Assembly (NCBI RefSeq): GCF_024397855.1 | Contig: NZ_CP073343.1 | Coordinates: 1,426,001 to 1,490,000 of the forward strand | DNA: 64,000 nt | Direction: 5' to 3' | DNA from: Marinomonas rhizomae | GTDB taxonomy: Bacteria > Pseudomonadota > Gammaproteobacteria > Pseudomonadales > Marinomonadaceae | Shown: positions 15,700 through 25,416 of the stretch, in pieces | Layout: the number at the start of each line of letters is the position of its first letter | Position numbering within the stretch: position 1 is the stretch's first letter | Made by a program: the position numbers and the translations under genes | Notes under the pieces: generated by a model | Database searches by the model: none | What the model was told of the DNA's origin: nothing | The model's input: the letters and a program-made list of their open reading frames with translations, nothing else

Positions 15700-18033
15700 T
15701 CAAGTCGTCTTGCGCAAAGGATTGATCCGTGACAAAGATGTGTTCTTTAGTCTGTCTCCTTTTTGTATAAGACGAGATATCCTTTGTTCTAGGTGATCCT
15801 CTAATTCGGAACCAGCCAGTAATTCATCAAAACCAAGTTTTTTAGCATAATCTAGCGACATTTTAACATTGTTGCTAATCAGTAGGCACTGATCTTCACT
15901 GCGCATTAAGGGTAGTAATCTTTGTTGCGTTATATGAGGGATATGACCGCCATTATCGAAGACCAAAATAATAGAGCCAGACTCTCTTTTTGCCGGTAAT
16001 TCTAAATAATCCAATAAGCTTTCTAGTGTCGTGAAGTGTTCAATTTTATTGGTGTGATTTTGCAAAATCGTTAGCGCTTTTTGCAGTTCGTTGTCTTCTT
16101 GACCAAATAATATGATATCAAAATGATGTTGTTGGCTGATGTCGTTATTCAACGGGCGAATGTGTGTGCGAATAGGCAGTTGGATGTTAATGCTTCGTGT
16201 ACGACCACTCTCGGATATGTGTAATTCACCCTCTAAGTGTTGGCAGAGGAGGGTAATGTAGTGCATGCCAAGGTCAAAGTTTGCTGCCGTTGTACTGATT
16301 CGTGTGGGAAGAGGATAGCAGCTTAGTTCTAATACAGTGATGCCATCTCTATTCATTTCGTGGCGTGTGATGTTTAGAGTTAGGGGTTGGTCAGTAAAAT
16401 GTTTGAATTCCTGTGCAAGGCTTTCTATCAAATGCTGCAAAATTGGCGCATTTTGTAAAATTTCAACCTGATTGGTTTTGTAGGTGTTGAGCTCTATTAA
16501 CGTATTGTCTTGATCTAAGCGCTGAAAATTGTTGTAGGCATTGTCTATTAATTGATTAAGTAGAATGGGGTGTGGCTGGTCAGGTATTGCATTTTCTTTT
16601 ATGTCGCTTAGTAGATCAATGCGTTCCATTAGGTTTTTTAGGTTGTTATTTGCCGTTAAGCTGCTCGTAATAAGCAGTTTGGCATCGTTTGAGGTTGCCG
16701 CTTGCTCAAGATGAGACAGACCTCCACCAAGGATATTGATTTGACGGCGTAGGCGACTAGATATATCGGGTAAAAGGCTGGCTATCTCGGTTTGTGAGTG
16801 TTTGCCTTTTCGTACCTGTCTTTGTAATAGCGGCGTAGTTTGCGCAATCATGCCAGTGAAATGAATCATTGATTCGATGATGATGGTGAGTGTTAAACCC
16901 CATTTAAATAATGCAATGCTTGGGATGATGCCATAGACCGACATAATCCATGCAAAGTAACCGAACAGCAGCGTTAATCGAGCCACAAGGTAATATGTTG
17001 AAAAAGGGATGTTCTTGATGAAGGCGGTAATGGCGTGCACGGTTAATAGAATAAGGGTGCTGACAGCTAGGGCAGAAAGTATCAGAATATTTACTTTCTC
17101 AGGAGAAACGGTAAATAGAATGATAAATATCGCATTAATAGAGCCTACTGAAATAAGTAGTTTGTCCATTCTGGGGAGATGATCTTTGGTGTCTAGGTAG
17201 AGCCGAGAAAAGAATACGATGGCACATAAGCAAGATAGCGAAGCTAGATTGTAGATCCTTTCTTGGATATTCGTGACGTTTGGGAAAAACTGAGACACTT
17301 GATCATGAAGAGTAAGGTGTAAAACGGCAATGCTAATAAGCAATACGCAGTAGATTAAATACATCGAGTGGGATGTTTTGACAAAAAAGAACAGATTACA
17401 CACGAACAGGGTGAGTAATATGCCAATGATAATGCCTGTAAAGGTTAGATCGGTTTGTGTGTCTTGGCTTAATTGAGACAGTGTTTTTAGCTCAATTTGC
17501 GCATTAATAGGCAAATGAGATGCGAGTTTTATATATAGGGTGAAAACCGGTGGGGAGTTAGCCGGAATGGAGAATACATAGTTGGGTGTTTTTATTTTCT
17601 TGTTGTTATAAGGTCGTGCGCCACCAAGTTCTGCTTGTACTTGATTTTCGTATAGGTTTGGCAAGAATATGTCTAAGTATTGAAGTCTAGGAGAGGCGAC
17701 TTCTAGCAGAATAGGTGTGCTACTGGTGGTTCGTATGGCAATGTCTGTTTTAATCCAGATGTTGCCTTTTACTAATCCAAATTGTAAGTAATCACGATTG
17801 ATTGGTCGGAATTGTTTTGCGTATTGGTCAGATGCAATGGTATCTAATGATAGGTTTTGCTTTTCATCGATAAAATAAGAGCCACTTTTGCCAATATTAA
17901 ACACACTATTTGTGTCGTCGATGATGGCAATAGTGTTCGAGCCCCAAGCGAAGTTGGAGATGCTGAGGAAAAGCAGTAAAATTAATCGATAAAGCAAAAC
18001 GCTAGCCTGACTGTATTGTGTAAAGGCTATCAT
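15700..18033 (-). CDS. 7TMR-DISM membrane sensor with degenerate kinase and receiver domains
   Basis: The 777-residue protein has a signal segment (about 12-30), a periplasmic 7TMR-DISMED2 domain (about 45-185), a seven-helix membrane region (about 195-400), a kinase-like cytoplasmic part (about 415-625) and a C-terminal receiver-like domain (about 638-755). In the dimerisation helix the usual HE(L)RTP is replaced by ISSRLRRQIN (residues 424-433), so the phosphoacceptor histidine is missing, and the ATP N-box and DxGxG motifs are not recognisable. The receiver keeps an acidic pair (EDN) and a candidate Asp693 but lacks the conserved lysine. A ligand-sensing or allosteric role is more likely than catalysis; the signal is unknown. 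Confidence 0.8.
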   Translation of the reverse strand: MIAFTQYSQASVLLYRLILLLFLSISNFAWGSNTIAIIDDTNSVFNIGKSGSYFIDEKQNLSLDTIASDQYAKQFRPINRDYLQFGLVKGNIWIKTDIAIRTTSSTPILLEVASPRLQYLDIFLPNLYENQVQAELGGARPYNNKKIKTPNYVFSIPANSPPVFTLYIKLASHLPINAQIELKTLSQLSQDTQTDLTFTGIIIGILLTLFVCNLFFFVKTSHSMYLIYCVLLISIAVLHLTLHDQVSQFFPNVTNIQERIYNLASLSCLCAIVFFSRLYLDTKDHLPRMDKLLISVGSINAIFIILFTVSPEKVNILILSALAVSTLILLTVHAITAFIKNIPFSTYYLVARLTLLFGYFAWIMSVYGIIPSIALFKWGLTLTIIIESMIHFTGMIAQTTPLLQRQVRKGKHSQTEIASLLPDISSRLRRQINILGGGLSHLEQAATSNDAKLLITSSLTANNNLKNLMERIDLLSDIKENAIPDQPHPILLNQLIDNAYNNFQRLDQDNTLIELNTYKTNQVEILQNAPILQHLIESLAQEFKHFTDQPLTLNITRHEMNRDGITVLELSCYPLPTRISTTAANFDLGMHYITLLCQHLEGELHISESGRTRSINIQLPIRTHIRPLNNDISQQHHFDIILFGQEDNELQKALTILQNHTNKIEHFTTLESLLDYLELPAKRESGSIILVFDNGGHIPHITQQRLLPLMRSEDQCLLISNNVKMSLDYAKKLGFDELLAGSELEDHLEQRISRLIQKGDRLKNTSLSRINPLRKTT

Positions 18034-18055
18034 TATTAACTAGATAGGGGATCAA

Positions 18056-18307
18056 ATGCTATATCCAATTTTAGTAGAGTATTATGTTTGGTTTAGCATA
18101 TTGCTTCTAGGCGTCACTTGGTTTGCAAGACAAACAAAGCCGGCAACACGCACTAATCTAATGTACGGCTATGGAATGATTGCGGCGCTAGGTTTTGTTC
18201 TTGGTTTGGATTGGGTTGCGGGTGTTATCTTTGGTTTATTAGTTTTGGAATTAGGGCGCTTGTTCAAAGCTTGGTTAGATAAAAAAGAGTCACAGCTAAA
18301 AAAATAA
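18056..18307 (+). CDS. Small inner-membrane protein, unknown
   Basis: The 83-residue protein has three hydrophobic segments (about 5-23, 36-51 and 53-70) and a lysine-rich tail (KAWLDKKESQLKK) that should face the cytoplasm. No family is recognised. It is divergent from the 7TMR sensor gene, whose start lies 23 bases away, so their promoters overlap. The start ATG at 18056 follows AGGGGATCAA. A terminator shared with purD follows. Confidence 0.7.
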   Translation: MLYPILVEYYVWFSILLLGVTWFARQTKPATRTNLMYGYGMIAALGFVLGLDWVAGVIFGLLVLELGRLFKAWLDKKESQLKK

Positions 18308-18336
18308 ATTCTAACCATTCTCCAAGATTGAAATAT

Positions 18337-18365
18337 GAAAAAGGCCTCACGTGAGGCCTTTTTTT
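18337..18365. terminator. Bidirectional terminator between the small membrane gene and purD
   Basis: AAAAAGGCCTCAC (18339-18351) pairs perfectly with GTGAGGCCTTTTT, with A and T runs on either side, so it can end transcription from both converging genes. Confidence 0.92.
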
Positions 18366-18398
18366 ATCTGATTGCTCTTTTGCTAGCTAACAGTGTGA

Positions 18399-19685
18399 TT
18401 ACTTCTGTTCGCGAGCAATAGCGCGGTGACCAATGTCAGTACGGAAATACACTTTGTCCCAAGACAATGTGTTTACAACGTCGTATGCAGCCGCTTGTGC
18501 TTGTGCAACTGTATCACCAAGAGCAACAGCGCAAAGCACACGACCGCCATTAGTGACTGTCTGGCCGTCTTTTAATGCCGTGCCAGCTTGAAAGACTTTT
18601 TGCCCTTCAGGAAGTACCGTATCCAATCCAGAAATCACATCACCTTTCGGGTAATCCGCAGGGTAACCGCCAGCCGCCAGAACAACACCTAAGCTTGCGC
18701 GAGGGTCCCAGTCTGCTTCAACGGTATCTAATTTGCCATTCACTGCAGCCAAACACATTTGTGCCAAGTCTGAACGTAAACGCATCATGATAGGTTGTGT
18801 TTCTGGATCACCAAAACGACAGTTGTATTCAAGTGTTTTTGGTGTGCCATCTGGTGCGATCATTACGCCTGCGTACAAGAAACCACGGTAACGGTTGCCT
18901 TCAGCATTCATGCCTTTTACGGTTGGCATAATAACTTCGTTCATAATGCGATCATGAATTTCTGGTGTAACAACAGGAGCAGGAGAGTAAGCCCCCATGC
19001 CACCAGTATTCGGGCCTTGGTCGCCATTATCACGTGCTTTGTGATCTTGGCTGGTGGCCATTGGTAAAACGGTTTCACCGTCTACCATGCAAATAAAGCT
19101 GGCTTCTTCGCCAACTAGGAATTCTTCGATAACAACGCGGCTACCCGCATCGCCAAAAGAATTGCCTTGTAGCATATCTTCAACGGCTTCTATCGCTTCG
19201 GCTTCGGTTTGTGCCAAGATAACGCCTTTACCTGCTGCCAAGCCATCAGCTTTGACCACAATCGGGGCACCTTGCTGTTTGATGTAAGCAACAGCAGGTT
19301 CAATTTCTGTGAAGTTACCGTAAGCCGCTGTTGGGATATTATGGCGAGCTAAAAAGTCTTTAGTGAAGGCTTTAGAGCCTTCTAGTTGTGCTGCGGCCGC
19401 CGTTGGGCCAAAGATAGCCAAACCTTCTTTTTCAAACGCGTCCACCACACCAATAACCAATGGCGCTTCTGGGCCAACAATGGTTAGGTCAATGTTTTCT
19501 TTTTTCGCGAAAGCAACAAGATCAGCAATGTCGGTTACGCCGATGTTAACGTTTTCAACTTTGTTTTCGGTTGCGGAGCCTGCATTACCAGGAGCAACGA
19601 ACACTTTTTCTACTTGGCTAGATTCTGCGGTTTTCCATGCTAGAGCATGTTCACGACCGCCGTTACCAATAATAAGAACTTTCAT
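18399..19685 (-). CDS. purD: Phosphoribosylamine-glycine ligase
   Basis: The 428-residue ATP-grasp enzyme makes glycinamide ribonucleotide, the second step of purine synthesis. It starts MKVLIIGNGGREHALAWK, carries GPEAPLVIGVVDAFEKEG, the central ATP-grasp VVKADGLAAGKGVILAQT and the metal-binding LEYNCRFGDPETQPIMMRL. Length is normal. It lies after purH on the same strand, separated by 115 bases holding two inverted repeats. Confidence 0.97.
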   Translation of the reverse strand: MKVLIIGNGGREHALAWKTAESSQVEKVFVAPGNAGSATENKVENVNIGVTDIADLVAFAKKENIDLTIVGPEAPLVIGVVDAFEKEGLAIFGPTAAAAQLEGSKAFTKDFLARHNIPTAAYGNFTEIEPAVAYIKQQGAPIVVKADGLAAGKGVILAQTEAEAIEAVEDMLQGNSFGDAGSRVVIEEFLVGEEASFICMVDGETVLPMATSQDHKARDNGDQGPNTGGMGAYSPAPVVTPEIHDRIMNEVIMPTVKGMNAEGNRYRGFLYAGVMIAPDGTPKTLEYNCRFGDPETQPIMMRLRSDLAQMCLAAVNGKLDTVEADWDPRASLGVVLAAGGYPADYPKGDVISGLDTVLPEGQKVFQAGTALKDGQTVTNGGRVLCAVALGDTVAQAQAAAYDVVNTLSWDKVYFRTDIGHRAIAREQK

Positions 19686-19707
19686 TATCTAATCCTTTGT
19701 ATTGCGA

Positions 19708-19732
19708 GTCAGAGGCCGAAGAAGCCTCTGAC
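19708..19732 (-). promoter_or_regulatory. Hairpin in the purH-purD spacer
   Basis: GTCAGAGGC (19708-19716) and GCCTCTGAC (19724-19732) form a 9-bp stem around a 7-base loop just upstream of purD. There is no run of T on the minus strand, so it is more likely an mRNA processing or stability element than a terminator. Confidence 0.5.
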
Positions 19733-19754
19733 AACAAACTAATAAAACGTTGGC

Positions 19755-19776
19755 TTAATAAACCACGGTTTATTAA
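19755..19776. promoter_or_regulatory. 22-bp palindrome in the purH-purD spacer
   Basis: TTAATAAACC and GGTTTATTAA form perfect 10-bp arms around AC, immediately downstream of the purH stop. It could be a protein-binding operator or a weak transcript-ending hairpin. It does not resemble the E. coli PurR box. Confidence 0.4.
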
Positions 19777-19800
19777 TGACGATGTCTTAGTGACGCGCTT

Positions 19801-21381
19801 TTAATGACGGAAGTGACGCATACCAGTGAAGACCATCGCCATGCCAGCTTCGTCAGCTGCAGCAATGACTTCTTCATCACGCATAGAGCCGCCAGGCTGA
19901 ATAACGGCTGTAATGCCAGCTTGAGCGGCAGCATCTATACCATCACGGAATGGGAAGAATGCATCAGATGCCATAACAGAGCCAACTACTTCTAAGCTTT
20001 CATCAGCGGCTTTAATACCAGCGATTTTCGCGCTGTAAACGCGGCTCATTTGGCCTGCGCCGACACCAATGGTTTGTTCTGCTTTCGCGTAAACAATGGC
20101 ATTAGATTTAACGAACTTGGCCACTTTCCAAGCGAACAATAGATCTTTTAACTCAGCTTCGCTAGGTTGGCGCTTAGAAACAACTTTTAAATCAGCCAAA
20201 GTGATGTTGCCATCGTCACGGTCTTGAACCAACAAGCCACCGTTAACACGTTTGTAATCTAGTGCAGCAGGCTTATCTTTTGACCATTGGCCACACTCAA
20301 GTAAGCGAACGTTTTGCTTAGCCGCCACAATGTCAGACGCTTCTTTGCTGACGCTTGGTGCGATGATTACTTCAACGAATTGGCGATCAACAATGGCTTG
20401 TGCTGTTTTTGCATCAAGTTCTTGGTTAAACGCAATGATGCCGCCAAAGGCAGACGTTGGATCCGTTTGGAAAGCTAGATCGTAAGCTTCAAATTGCGTT
20501 GCTGCTGTTGCAACACCACAAGGGTTAGCGTGTTTTACGATAACGCATGCAGGCTTATCAAAGCTTTTTACGCACTCAAGAGCGGCATCGGTATCAGCGA
20601 TGTTGTTGTAAGACAGCGCTTTACCTTGGATTTGTTTTGCCGTGCTGATGGATGCTTCTTTAGGGTTTGCTTCAACGTAGAAAGCCGCTTTTTGGTGTGG
20701 ATTCTCACCGTAGCGCATTTCTTCTTGTTTGTTGAATTGTAGGTTAAAGGTGCGAGCGAAATCTTCGCTTCCGCCTGCTACTTTTTTACCTAGGAAATTC
20801 GCGATAGCGCCATCGTAGTGTGATGTGTGCTCGAAGGCTTTAACAGCAAGATCAAAACGCTGTTCGAAAGTCAAACCGCCATCGGCTTTAAGTGATGCCA
20901 AGATGCCTTCATAATTAGCTGGGGAAACCACGATAGCAACGTCTTTATGGTTTTTCGCTGCAGAGCGAACCATAGTTGGACCACCGATATCGATATTTTC
21001 AATCGCCATTGGCAAATCGCAATCAGGACGTTCGATGGTTGCTTCGAATGGGTAAAGGTTAACAACCACCATATCGATTTCTTCGATACCATGCTCTTTC
21101 ATGATGGCGCCATCAATGTCGCGACGACCAAGAATACCGCCGTGTACTTTTGGATGTAGAGTTTTTACACGGCCATCCATCATTTCTGGGAAGCCAGTGT
21201 AGTCAGACACTTCAGTTGCTTTAACGTTGCTGTCCAATAAAAGACGGTAAGTACCACCAGTTGAAAGAATTTCAACGCCTTGAGCAGTCAATTCGCGTGC
21301 GAATTCGACAATGCCTGTTTTGTCGGAAACACTGATTAACGCTCGTTTGATTGGAGTTACTGTATTTTGATTTGCCATCAT
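19801..21381 (-). CDS. purH: Bifunctional AICAR transformylase / IMP cyclohydrolase
   Basis: The 526-residue enzyme carries out the last two steps of IMP synthesis. The N-terminal MGS-like domain ([34 protein letters not shown]) is the cyclohydrolase, and the C-terminal part, with [24 protein letters not shown] and the closing GMRHFRH, is the formyltransferase. There are adjacent in-frame ATG codons at 21381 and 21378 and either may be used. It lies downstream of fis, with a terminator between, so it probably has its own promoter. Confidence 0.97.
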   Translation of the reverse strand: MMANQNTVTPIKRALISVSDKTGIVEFARELTAQGVEILSTGGTYRLLLDSNVKATEVSDYTGFPEMMDGRVKTLHPKVHGGILGRRDIDGAIMKEHGIEEIDMVVVNLYPFEATIERPDCDLPMAIENIDIGGPTMVRSAAKNHKDVAIVVSPANYEGILASLKADGGLTFEQRFDLAVKAFEHTSHYDGAIANFLGKKVAGGSEDFARTFNLQFNKQEEMRYGENPHQKAAFYVEANPKEASISTAKQIQGKALSYNNIADTDAALECVKSFDKPACVIVKHANPCGVATAATQFEAYDLAFQTDPTSAFGGIIAFNQELDAKTAQAIVDRQFVEVIIAPSVSKEASDIVAAKQNVRLLECGQWSKDKPAALDYKRVNGGLLVQDRDDGNITLADLKVVSKRQPSEAELKDLLFAWKVAKFVKSNAIVYAKAEQTIGVGAGQMSRVYSAKIAGIKAADESLEVVGSVMASDAFFPFRDGIDAAAQAGITAVIQPGGSMRDEEVIAAADEAGMAMVFTGMRHFRH

Positions 21382-21431
21382 GGTTCTCGCAATTAATTTA
21401 ACACTAAATAAACAAGGGGAAGGTAAGACGA

Positions 21432-21457
21432 AAAAAAGGGCGAATTCGCCCTTTTTT
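21432..21457 (-). terminator. Terminator of the dusB-fis transcript
   Basis: AAAAAAGGGCGAA and TTCGCCCTTTTTT form a perfect 13-bp-arm palindrome, 9 bases after the fis stop on the minus strand. The ends supply the T run in either direction. Confidence 0.9.
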
Positions 21458-21465
21458 CTTTGTGC

Positions 21466-21744
21466 TTATAGCATGCCGTATTGCTTCAACTTCTTGCGAA
21501 GTGTGCCTCGGTTTAACCCAAGGATGGTGGATGCTTTGGTTTGGTTATCCTTTGTGTAGCTCATCACAGACTCTAGCAAAGGCGCCTCAACCTCAGCTAA
21601 GACTAACTGGTATAAGTCTGTTATTGGCTGCCCATCAAGATGAGCGAAATAGTTTTGTAGGGCTTTTTCAACATTGTCACGTAGGGTTTGTGACTGCTCT
21701 GAAGAAGCGGCTTGAAACGTATGAGTATGAGTTTGTTCTACCAC
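21466..21744 (-). CDS. fis: DNA-binding protein Fis
   Basis: This 92-residue nucleoid protein bends DNA and activates stable RNA promoters. The C-terminal helix-turn-helix [23 protein letters not shown] is very close to E. coli Fis, and the core [25 protein letters not shown] forms the dimer helices. It lies after dusB as in most gammaproteobacteria and is followed by a strong terminator. Confidence 0.97.
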   Translation of the reverse strand: MVEQTHTHTFQAASSEQSQTLRDNVEKALQNYFAHLDGQPITDLYQLVLAEVEAPLLESVMSYTKDNQTKASTILGLNRGTLRKKLKQYGML

Positions 21745-21861
21745 AGAATGACCTTCTATTTTTAAAGCTAACCATTTATTAATGCGCGCTAATAGTCATT
21801 GAGAAGAGTGATCTAAGTCTTCTTTTTGATTCTCAGTGCATTAAGTGTAAGGTTCGTTTGC

Positions 21862-22830
21862 CTATTGGCAAACAAAGAACTCTTGCAATTTATCAAGCTG
21901 TTCTTGCGTATTATCAATACGGTTAAACAGGCTGCGAAATTGTGTTTTATCCGCTAACGTTTGCAGGTACCAACCAACGTGCTTACGAGCAATACGCACG
22001 CCTAAATAATCACCATAAAACTGGTGTAAGGCGTTCACGTGGTTAATAACAAGCTGTCTCACCTCAGATAAAGATGGAGGTGCTAACAATTCATTTGTTT
22101 CTAAATAGTGGTTTATTTCGCGAAAAATCCACGGTCTTCCTTGGGCGGCTCGGCCAATCATAATGCCATCCGCCTTGGTGTAATCTTTCACGAACTTTGC
22201 TGACTGCGCGTCTTTTATATCCCCATTAGCAAAAATAGGGATAGTTAAGTGATGCTTAATCTCTGCAATCGTGTCGTATTCTACTTGTCCTTGGAATTTG
22301 CATTCCCGTGTTCGTCCATGAATCGCTAGTGCTTGAATGCCAATATCTTCTGCCAATTTTGCAATCGCAAGACCATTTTTCTGATCAAGACTCCATCCAG
22401 TACGGATTTTTAGAGTGACCGGAACAGAAACACTATTTACAACAGTCTCCAGTATTTCTCGAACAAGTGCTTCATCTTTAAGTAATGCTGAGCCTGCTGC
22501 TTTGTTGCATACTTTTTTAGCAGGGCATCCCATGTTTATATCAATGATCTGTGCGCCTAGCTCAACATTTTGTTGAGCGGCTTCAGCCATCATTTGAGGG
22601 TCACCACCAGCAATTTGAACGGATCTCGGCGAGACTTCCGCATCATGAATTAAACGATGGCGGCTTTTTGTCGAGTTCCACAGGCGAACATCAGAAGTGA
22701 CCATTTCTGATACGACTAAGCCTGCACCTTGATCATGGCAAAGGCGGCGAAAAGGCAAATCTGTTACACCAGCCATAGGAGCTAGGATAACGGGTTTGTC
22801 AACGCAATATGGGCCAATAGCAAATGCCAT
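21862..22830 (-). CDS. dusB: tRNA-dihydrouridine synthase B
   Basis: The 322-residue FMN enzyme reduces uridines in the tRNA D-loop. Family segments are VILAPMAGVTDLPFRRLCHDQGAG, DINMGCPAKKVCNKAAGSALL with the catalytic cysteine, LAIHGRTRECKFQG and ADGIMIGRAAQGRPWIFREI. Length and its place before fis match the conserved dusB-fis operon. Confidence 0.97.
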   Translation of the reverse strand: MAFAIGPYCVDKPVILAPMAGVTDLPFRRLCHDQGAGLVVSEMVTSDVRLWNSTKSRHRLIHDAEVSPRSVQIAGGDPQMMAEAAQQNVELGAQIIDINMGCPAKKVCNKAAGSALLKDEALVREILETVVNSVSVPVTLKIRTGWSLDQKNGLAIAKLAEDIGIQALAIHGRTRECKFQGQVEYDTIAEIKHHLTIPIFANGDIKDAQSAKFVKDYTKADGIMIGRAAQGRPWIFREINHYLETNELLAPPSLSEVRQLVINHVNALHQFYGDYLGVRIARKHVGWYLQTLADKTQFRSLFNRIDNTQEQLDKLQEFFVCQ

Positions 22831-22986
22831 GATGTTCCTGAATACTGGATTGAATGTTAAAGATCGTCGACAGCGTCGAGCGGGCGTGAATAATACCTAT
22901 GCAATCGTTGTTTTTGAAGTCTTGACAGGCTAAAAACTGACTATTTTTTGTTCTTTTTTTAACCTTTGCACTAAAACAGTGAAAAA

Positions 22987-24321
22987 CTAGTAAGAGCGAG
23001 TGTCTGTAGGAAAGGCTCTCAACTGATGAGTGACCGCTCGAGCGCCTGGGTCTTGTATTGGAATGACCAAATGAATCGGTGTGTTTGGTGGCATATAGGT
23101 AATATCAAGAAAGTCTTTATGCAGATAATCACTTGGAGAGAAGAGTCGCGCAGCGACTGGTAAGCCATTTAAGTCGAAAAATTCTAGGGCGATTTTTGGC
23201 ATGGGCTGAGAAAAATCGCTGGTATTGGTGATAATGGCATTTACCAAAAGTGTATTTGGTATAGATGGGTGGCTTTGTATGCGCACATGTTGAATAGTGA
23301 TGGCGCTAATATCCTCGAATCTCGGTAGAGCGCAGCCTGTGTAAGAACATATAGTTTTGTATATGGCCCTAAAATTAGAGGAGCGGCTACCTTCTTCAAA
23401 AAAATGCGTTGCCACTTGTGCCGTTAGCAAAGCGATGCCTAATAAAGAGGCAAAGAACCATAGCAAAGTATGATTGTTTTTCTTTTGCGACTTAGGTTCG
23501 CTTTCGCCCATCAATGGCGCCAAACTCTGTTGAGCAGACAGTTGTTCAAGAATAGTGTGCTGACTCTTAATGTCTGATGGACGAGTTTGTTCAGCGGCTG
23601 TTTGTGCCAAAGAGTGTAGGGCAACCATGTAGTCCGGTTCTGGGCTGGGCTCCTCTTCAGCGGAAGTCTGACGCGCTGGTGCCGCTTTTGGTATAGGTTT
23701 GCTTGTTGTAACGGATGGTTGTGGTGTTGCTTTAAGCGCGGCTTCCACTTCAGCAAGTTCAACTTCCCAAGGGGCAGGTTCATCTTGCCTTTTTGTTTCT
23801 GCTTTTTTGGCTTGGGCTTTCGCCTGTTCTTGCTTGCGAGCAGATTCTTGGTAGGCCGTGCTTATTTCTATCGATTGAGTTTCTACTGCTTCCGAATCTT
23901 CAGGGCTTTTTGGGGCAGCTTTTGACCTCGCTGTATTTTGACCTGGTGGTTGTAGGTCGTCGTCATCAAATAAAGTATGTAGCCAATCGGGATTTACAAC
24001 GTCTTCCGCTGGGGCAAGCCTATTGTCGATAAGGTTATCTGTCGCTTTATGGGCGGTATTGTTTTGAGTTGTGGTGAGCTGACTTGTGGAATCTGTTTGC
24101 GTTTTAGTTTTGACTGCTTCGACGATAGGATCGATGCTTTCTTGTTTTGGTTTTTCTGCAGGGGTTGCAGATTTTGCTTTGTTTTTAACGGCATCACTGG
24201 CATTAAATATGTGGAAGCATTGGCCACATCTGACTTTTCCCTTGGCCATGCTTAATACTTCATCACTGACTCTAAATGCGGTTGAACATTTTGGGCAGCG
24301 GGTGATTAGGCTATTGGCCAT
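22987..24321 (-). CDS. MJ0042 zinc-ribbon and DUF3426 membrane protein
   Basis: The 444-residue protein starts with a zinc ribbon (Cys9, Cys12, Cys32, Cys35 in RCPKCSTAFRVSDE and VRCGQCFHIFNA), followed by a long low-complexity acidic, glutamine-rich linker (about 45-280). A single membrane helix (about 284-302, HTLLWFFASLLGIALLTAQ) and a C-terminal DUF3426 domain with paired cysteines (CSYTGCALPRF) complete it. The gene is conserved between prmA and dusB in Pseudomonas-type genomes. Its role is unknown; the layout suggests a cytoplasmic zinc sensor tethered to an outside domain. Confidence 0.85.
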   Translation of the reverse strand: MANSLITRCPKCSTAFRVSDEVLSMAKGKVRCGQCFHIFNASDAVKNKAKSATPAEKPKQESIDPIVEAVKTKTQTDSTSQLTTTQNNTAHKATDNLIDNRLAPAEDVVNPDWLHTLFDDDDLQPPGQNTARSKAAPKSPEDSEAVETQSIEISTAYQESARKQEQAKAQAKKAETKRQDEPAPWEVELAEVEAALKATPQPSVTTSKPIPKAAPARQTSAEEEPSPEPDYMVALHSLAQTAAEQTRPSDIKSQHTILEQLSAQQSLAPLMGESEPKSQKKNNHTLLWFFASLLGIALLTAQVATHFFEEGSRSSNFRAIYKTICSYTGCALPRFEDISAITIQHVRIQSHPSIPNTLLVNAIITNTSDFSQPMPKIALEFFDLNGLPVAARLFSPSDYLHKDFLDITYMPPNTPIHLVIPIQDPGARAVTHQLRAFPTDTRSY

Positions 24322-24352
24322 AAGGTGTCATCTTCCTGTCTAAAAACTGTGC

Positions 24353-24387
24353 GAGACCTTTGGTTGGTGATGTCGTGCAAAGGTCTC
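24353..24387. repeat. Short copy of the GAGACCTTTGCAC inverted-end repeat
   Basis: GAGACCTTTG (24353-24362) and CAAAGGTCTC (24378-24387) are perfect inverted ends around 15 bases that include TGTCGTG. The ends match those of the longer copies at 37409-37549, 56647-56786 and 59372-59418. It lies between the DUF3426 gene and prmA. Confidence 0.7.
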
Positions 24388-24405
24388 TTTATATAACGTT
24401 AAGTA

Positions 24406-25296
24406 TTATGCGTGCTTCGTGCCGACAATACGAACCCATTCTTCTTTTTCGGTTATGGAGTCAATTGTAAACCATTCTTGATACGCCTCAACCACTTCTT
24501 GGGCTTGGTTGGCGAGAATGCCTGATAGAGCCAGTTGGCCACCACTTTTCACCAGAGCAGAAATAGTAGGAGCGAGGTGAGCAAGTGGTCCAGCAAGAAT
24601 ATTTGCCACTACGATGTCGGCTTGTAAGTCAGATTCGTATGGCGGCAGTTTTACTTCTAATCGGCTTGGGTCTATTTGATTGCGCTCGGCATTGGCTTCG
24701 GTTGCCTGAACAGCTTGTGGGTCAATATCGATACCCACCATGTTATTTGCACCAAGTAGCAAGCCTGCTATGCCAAGAATGCCTGAACCACAGCCATAGT
24801 CGATAATAGTTTTGTCTTTGCAATCAATGCTGTCTAGCCATTGTAGGCATAAAGCAGTAGTAGGGTGAGTACCTGTACCAAATGCCAAGCCTGGATCTAA
24901 CATCAGCGTAACCGCATTTGGATCGGGAACTTCGCGCCAGCTTGGGCAAACCCAAAGACGTTCGCCAAATTGGATTGGATGGTAGTTGTCCATCCATTCT
25001 CTTTCCCAGTCTTTATCTTCGACAATCTCTATTTTCATGTCGATGTCGGTTTCACCAAGGGATTCGGCTTTATGCTCAATCACCGGGCGAATGTGTTCAA
25101 TATCAGCGTCAGCTTCAAACAAGCCTGTCACCTTGGTATTTTTCCACAATGGCGTGGTGTTTAGATCTGGTTCGTATACAGGATCGTCATGAACGTCTTC
25201 AAAAGTGACAACCATGGCGCCACAGTCAAGAAGAGTGTCTTCAAAAGCTGGGACGTGATCGGGCGTGGTATGGATACGAATTTGAAGCCAAGGCAT
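24406..25296 (-). CDS. prmA: Ribosomal protein L11 methyltransferase
   Basis: The 296-residue enzyme trimethylates ribosomal protein L11. It has the N-terminal L11-recognition domain (MPWLQIRIHTTPDHVPAFEDTLL) and a SAM-dependent methyltransferase domain with LDPGLAFGTGTHPTTALCLQWLD, the SAM loop IIDYGCGSGILGIAGLLLGA and VVANILAGPL. Length is normal. Confidence 0.97.
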   Translation of the reverse strand: MPWLQIRIHTTPDHVPAFEDTLLDCGAMVVTFEDVHDDPVYEPDLNTTPLWKNTKVTGLFEADADIEHIRPVIEHKAESLGETDIDMKIEIVEDKDWEREWMDNYHPIQFGERLWVCPSWREVPDPNAVTLMLDPGLAFGTGTHPTTALCLQWLDSIDCKDKTIIDYGCGSGILGIAGLLLGANNMVGIDIDPQAVQATEANAERNQIDPSRLEVKLPPYESDLQADIVVANILAGPLAHLAPTISALVKSGGQLALSGILANQAQEVVEAYQEWFTIDSITEKEEWVRIVGTKHA

Positions 25297-25416
25297 AAAG
25301 TGGAGTCCAACAAATAAAACAAACAGGAATAGAATAGCGAAGCTTGGAGCGAGAGGCGAGAGGAAAATGATTGCCCCTAGTGATTTATGACATCACTAGG
25401 GGCAAAACTGCAGTCT

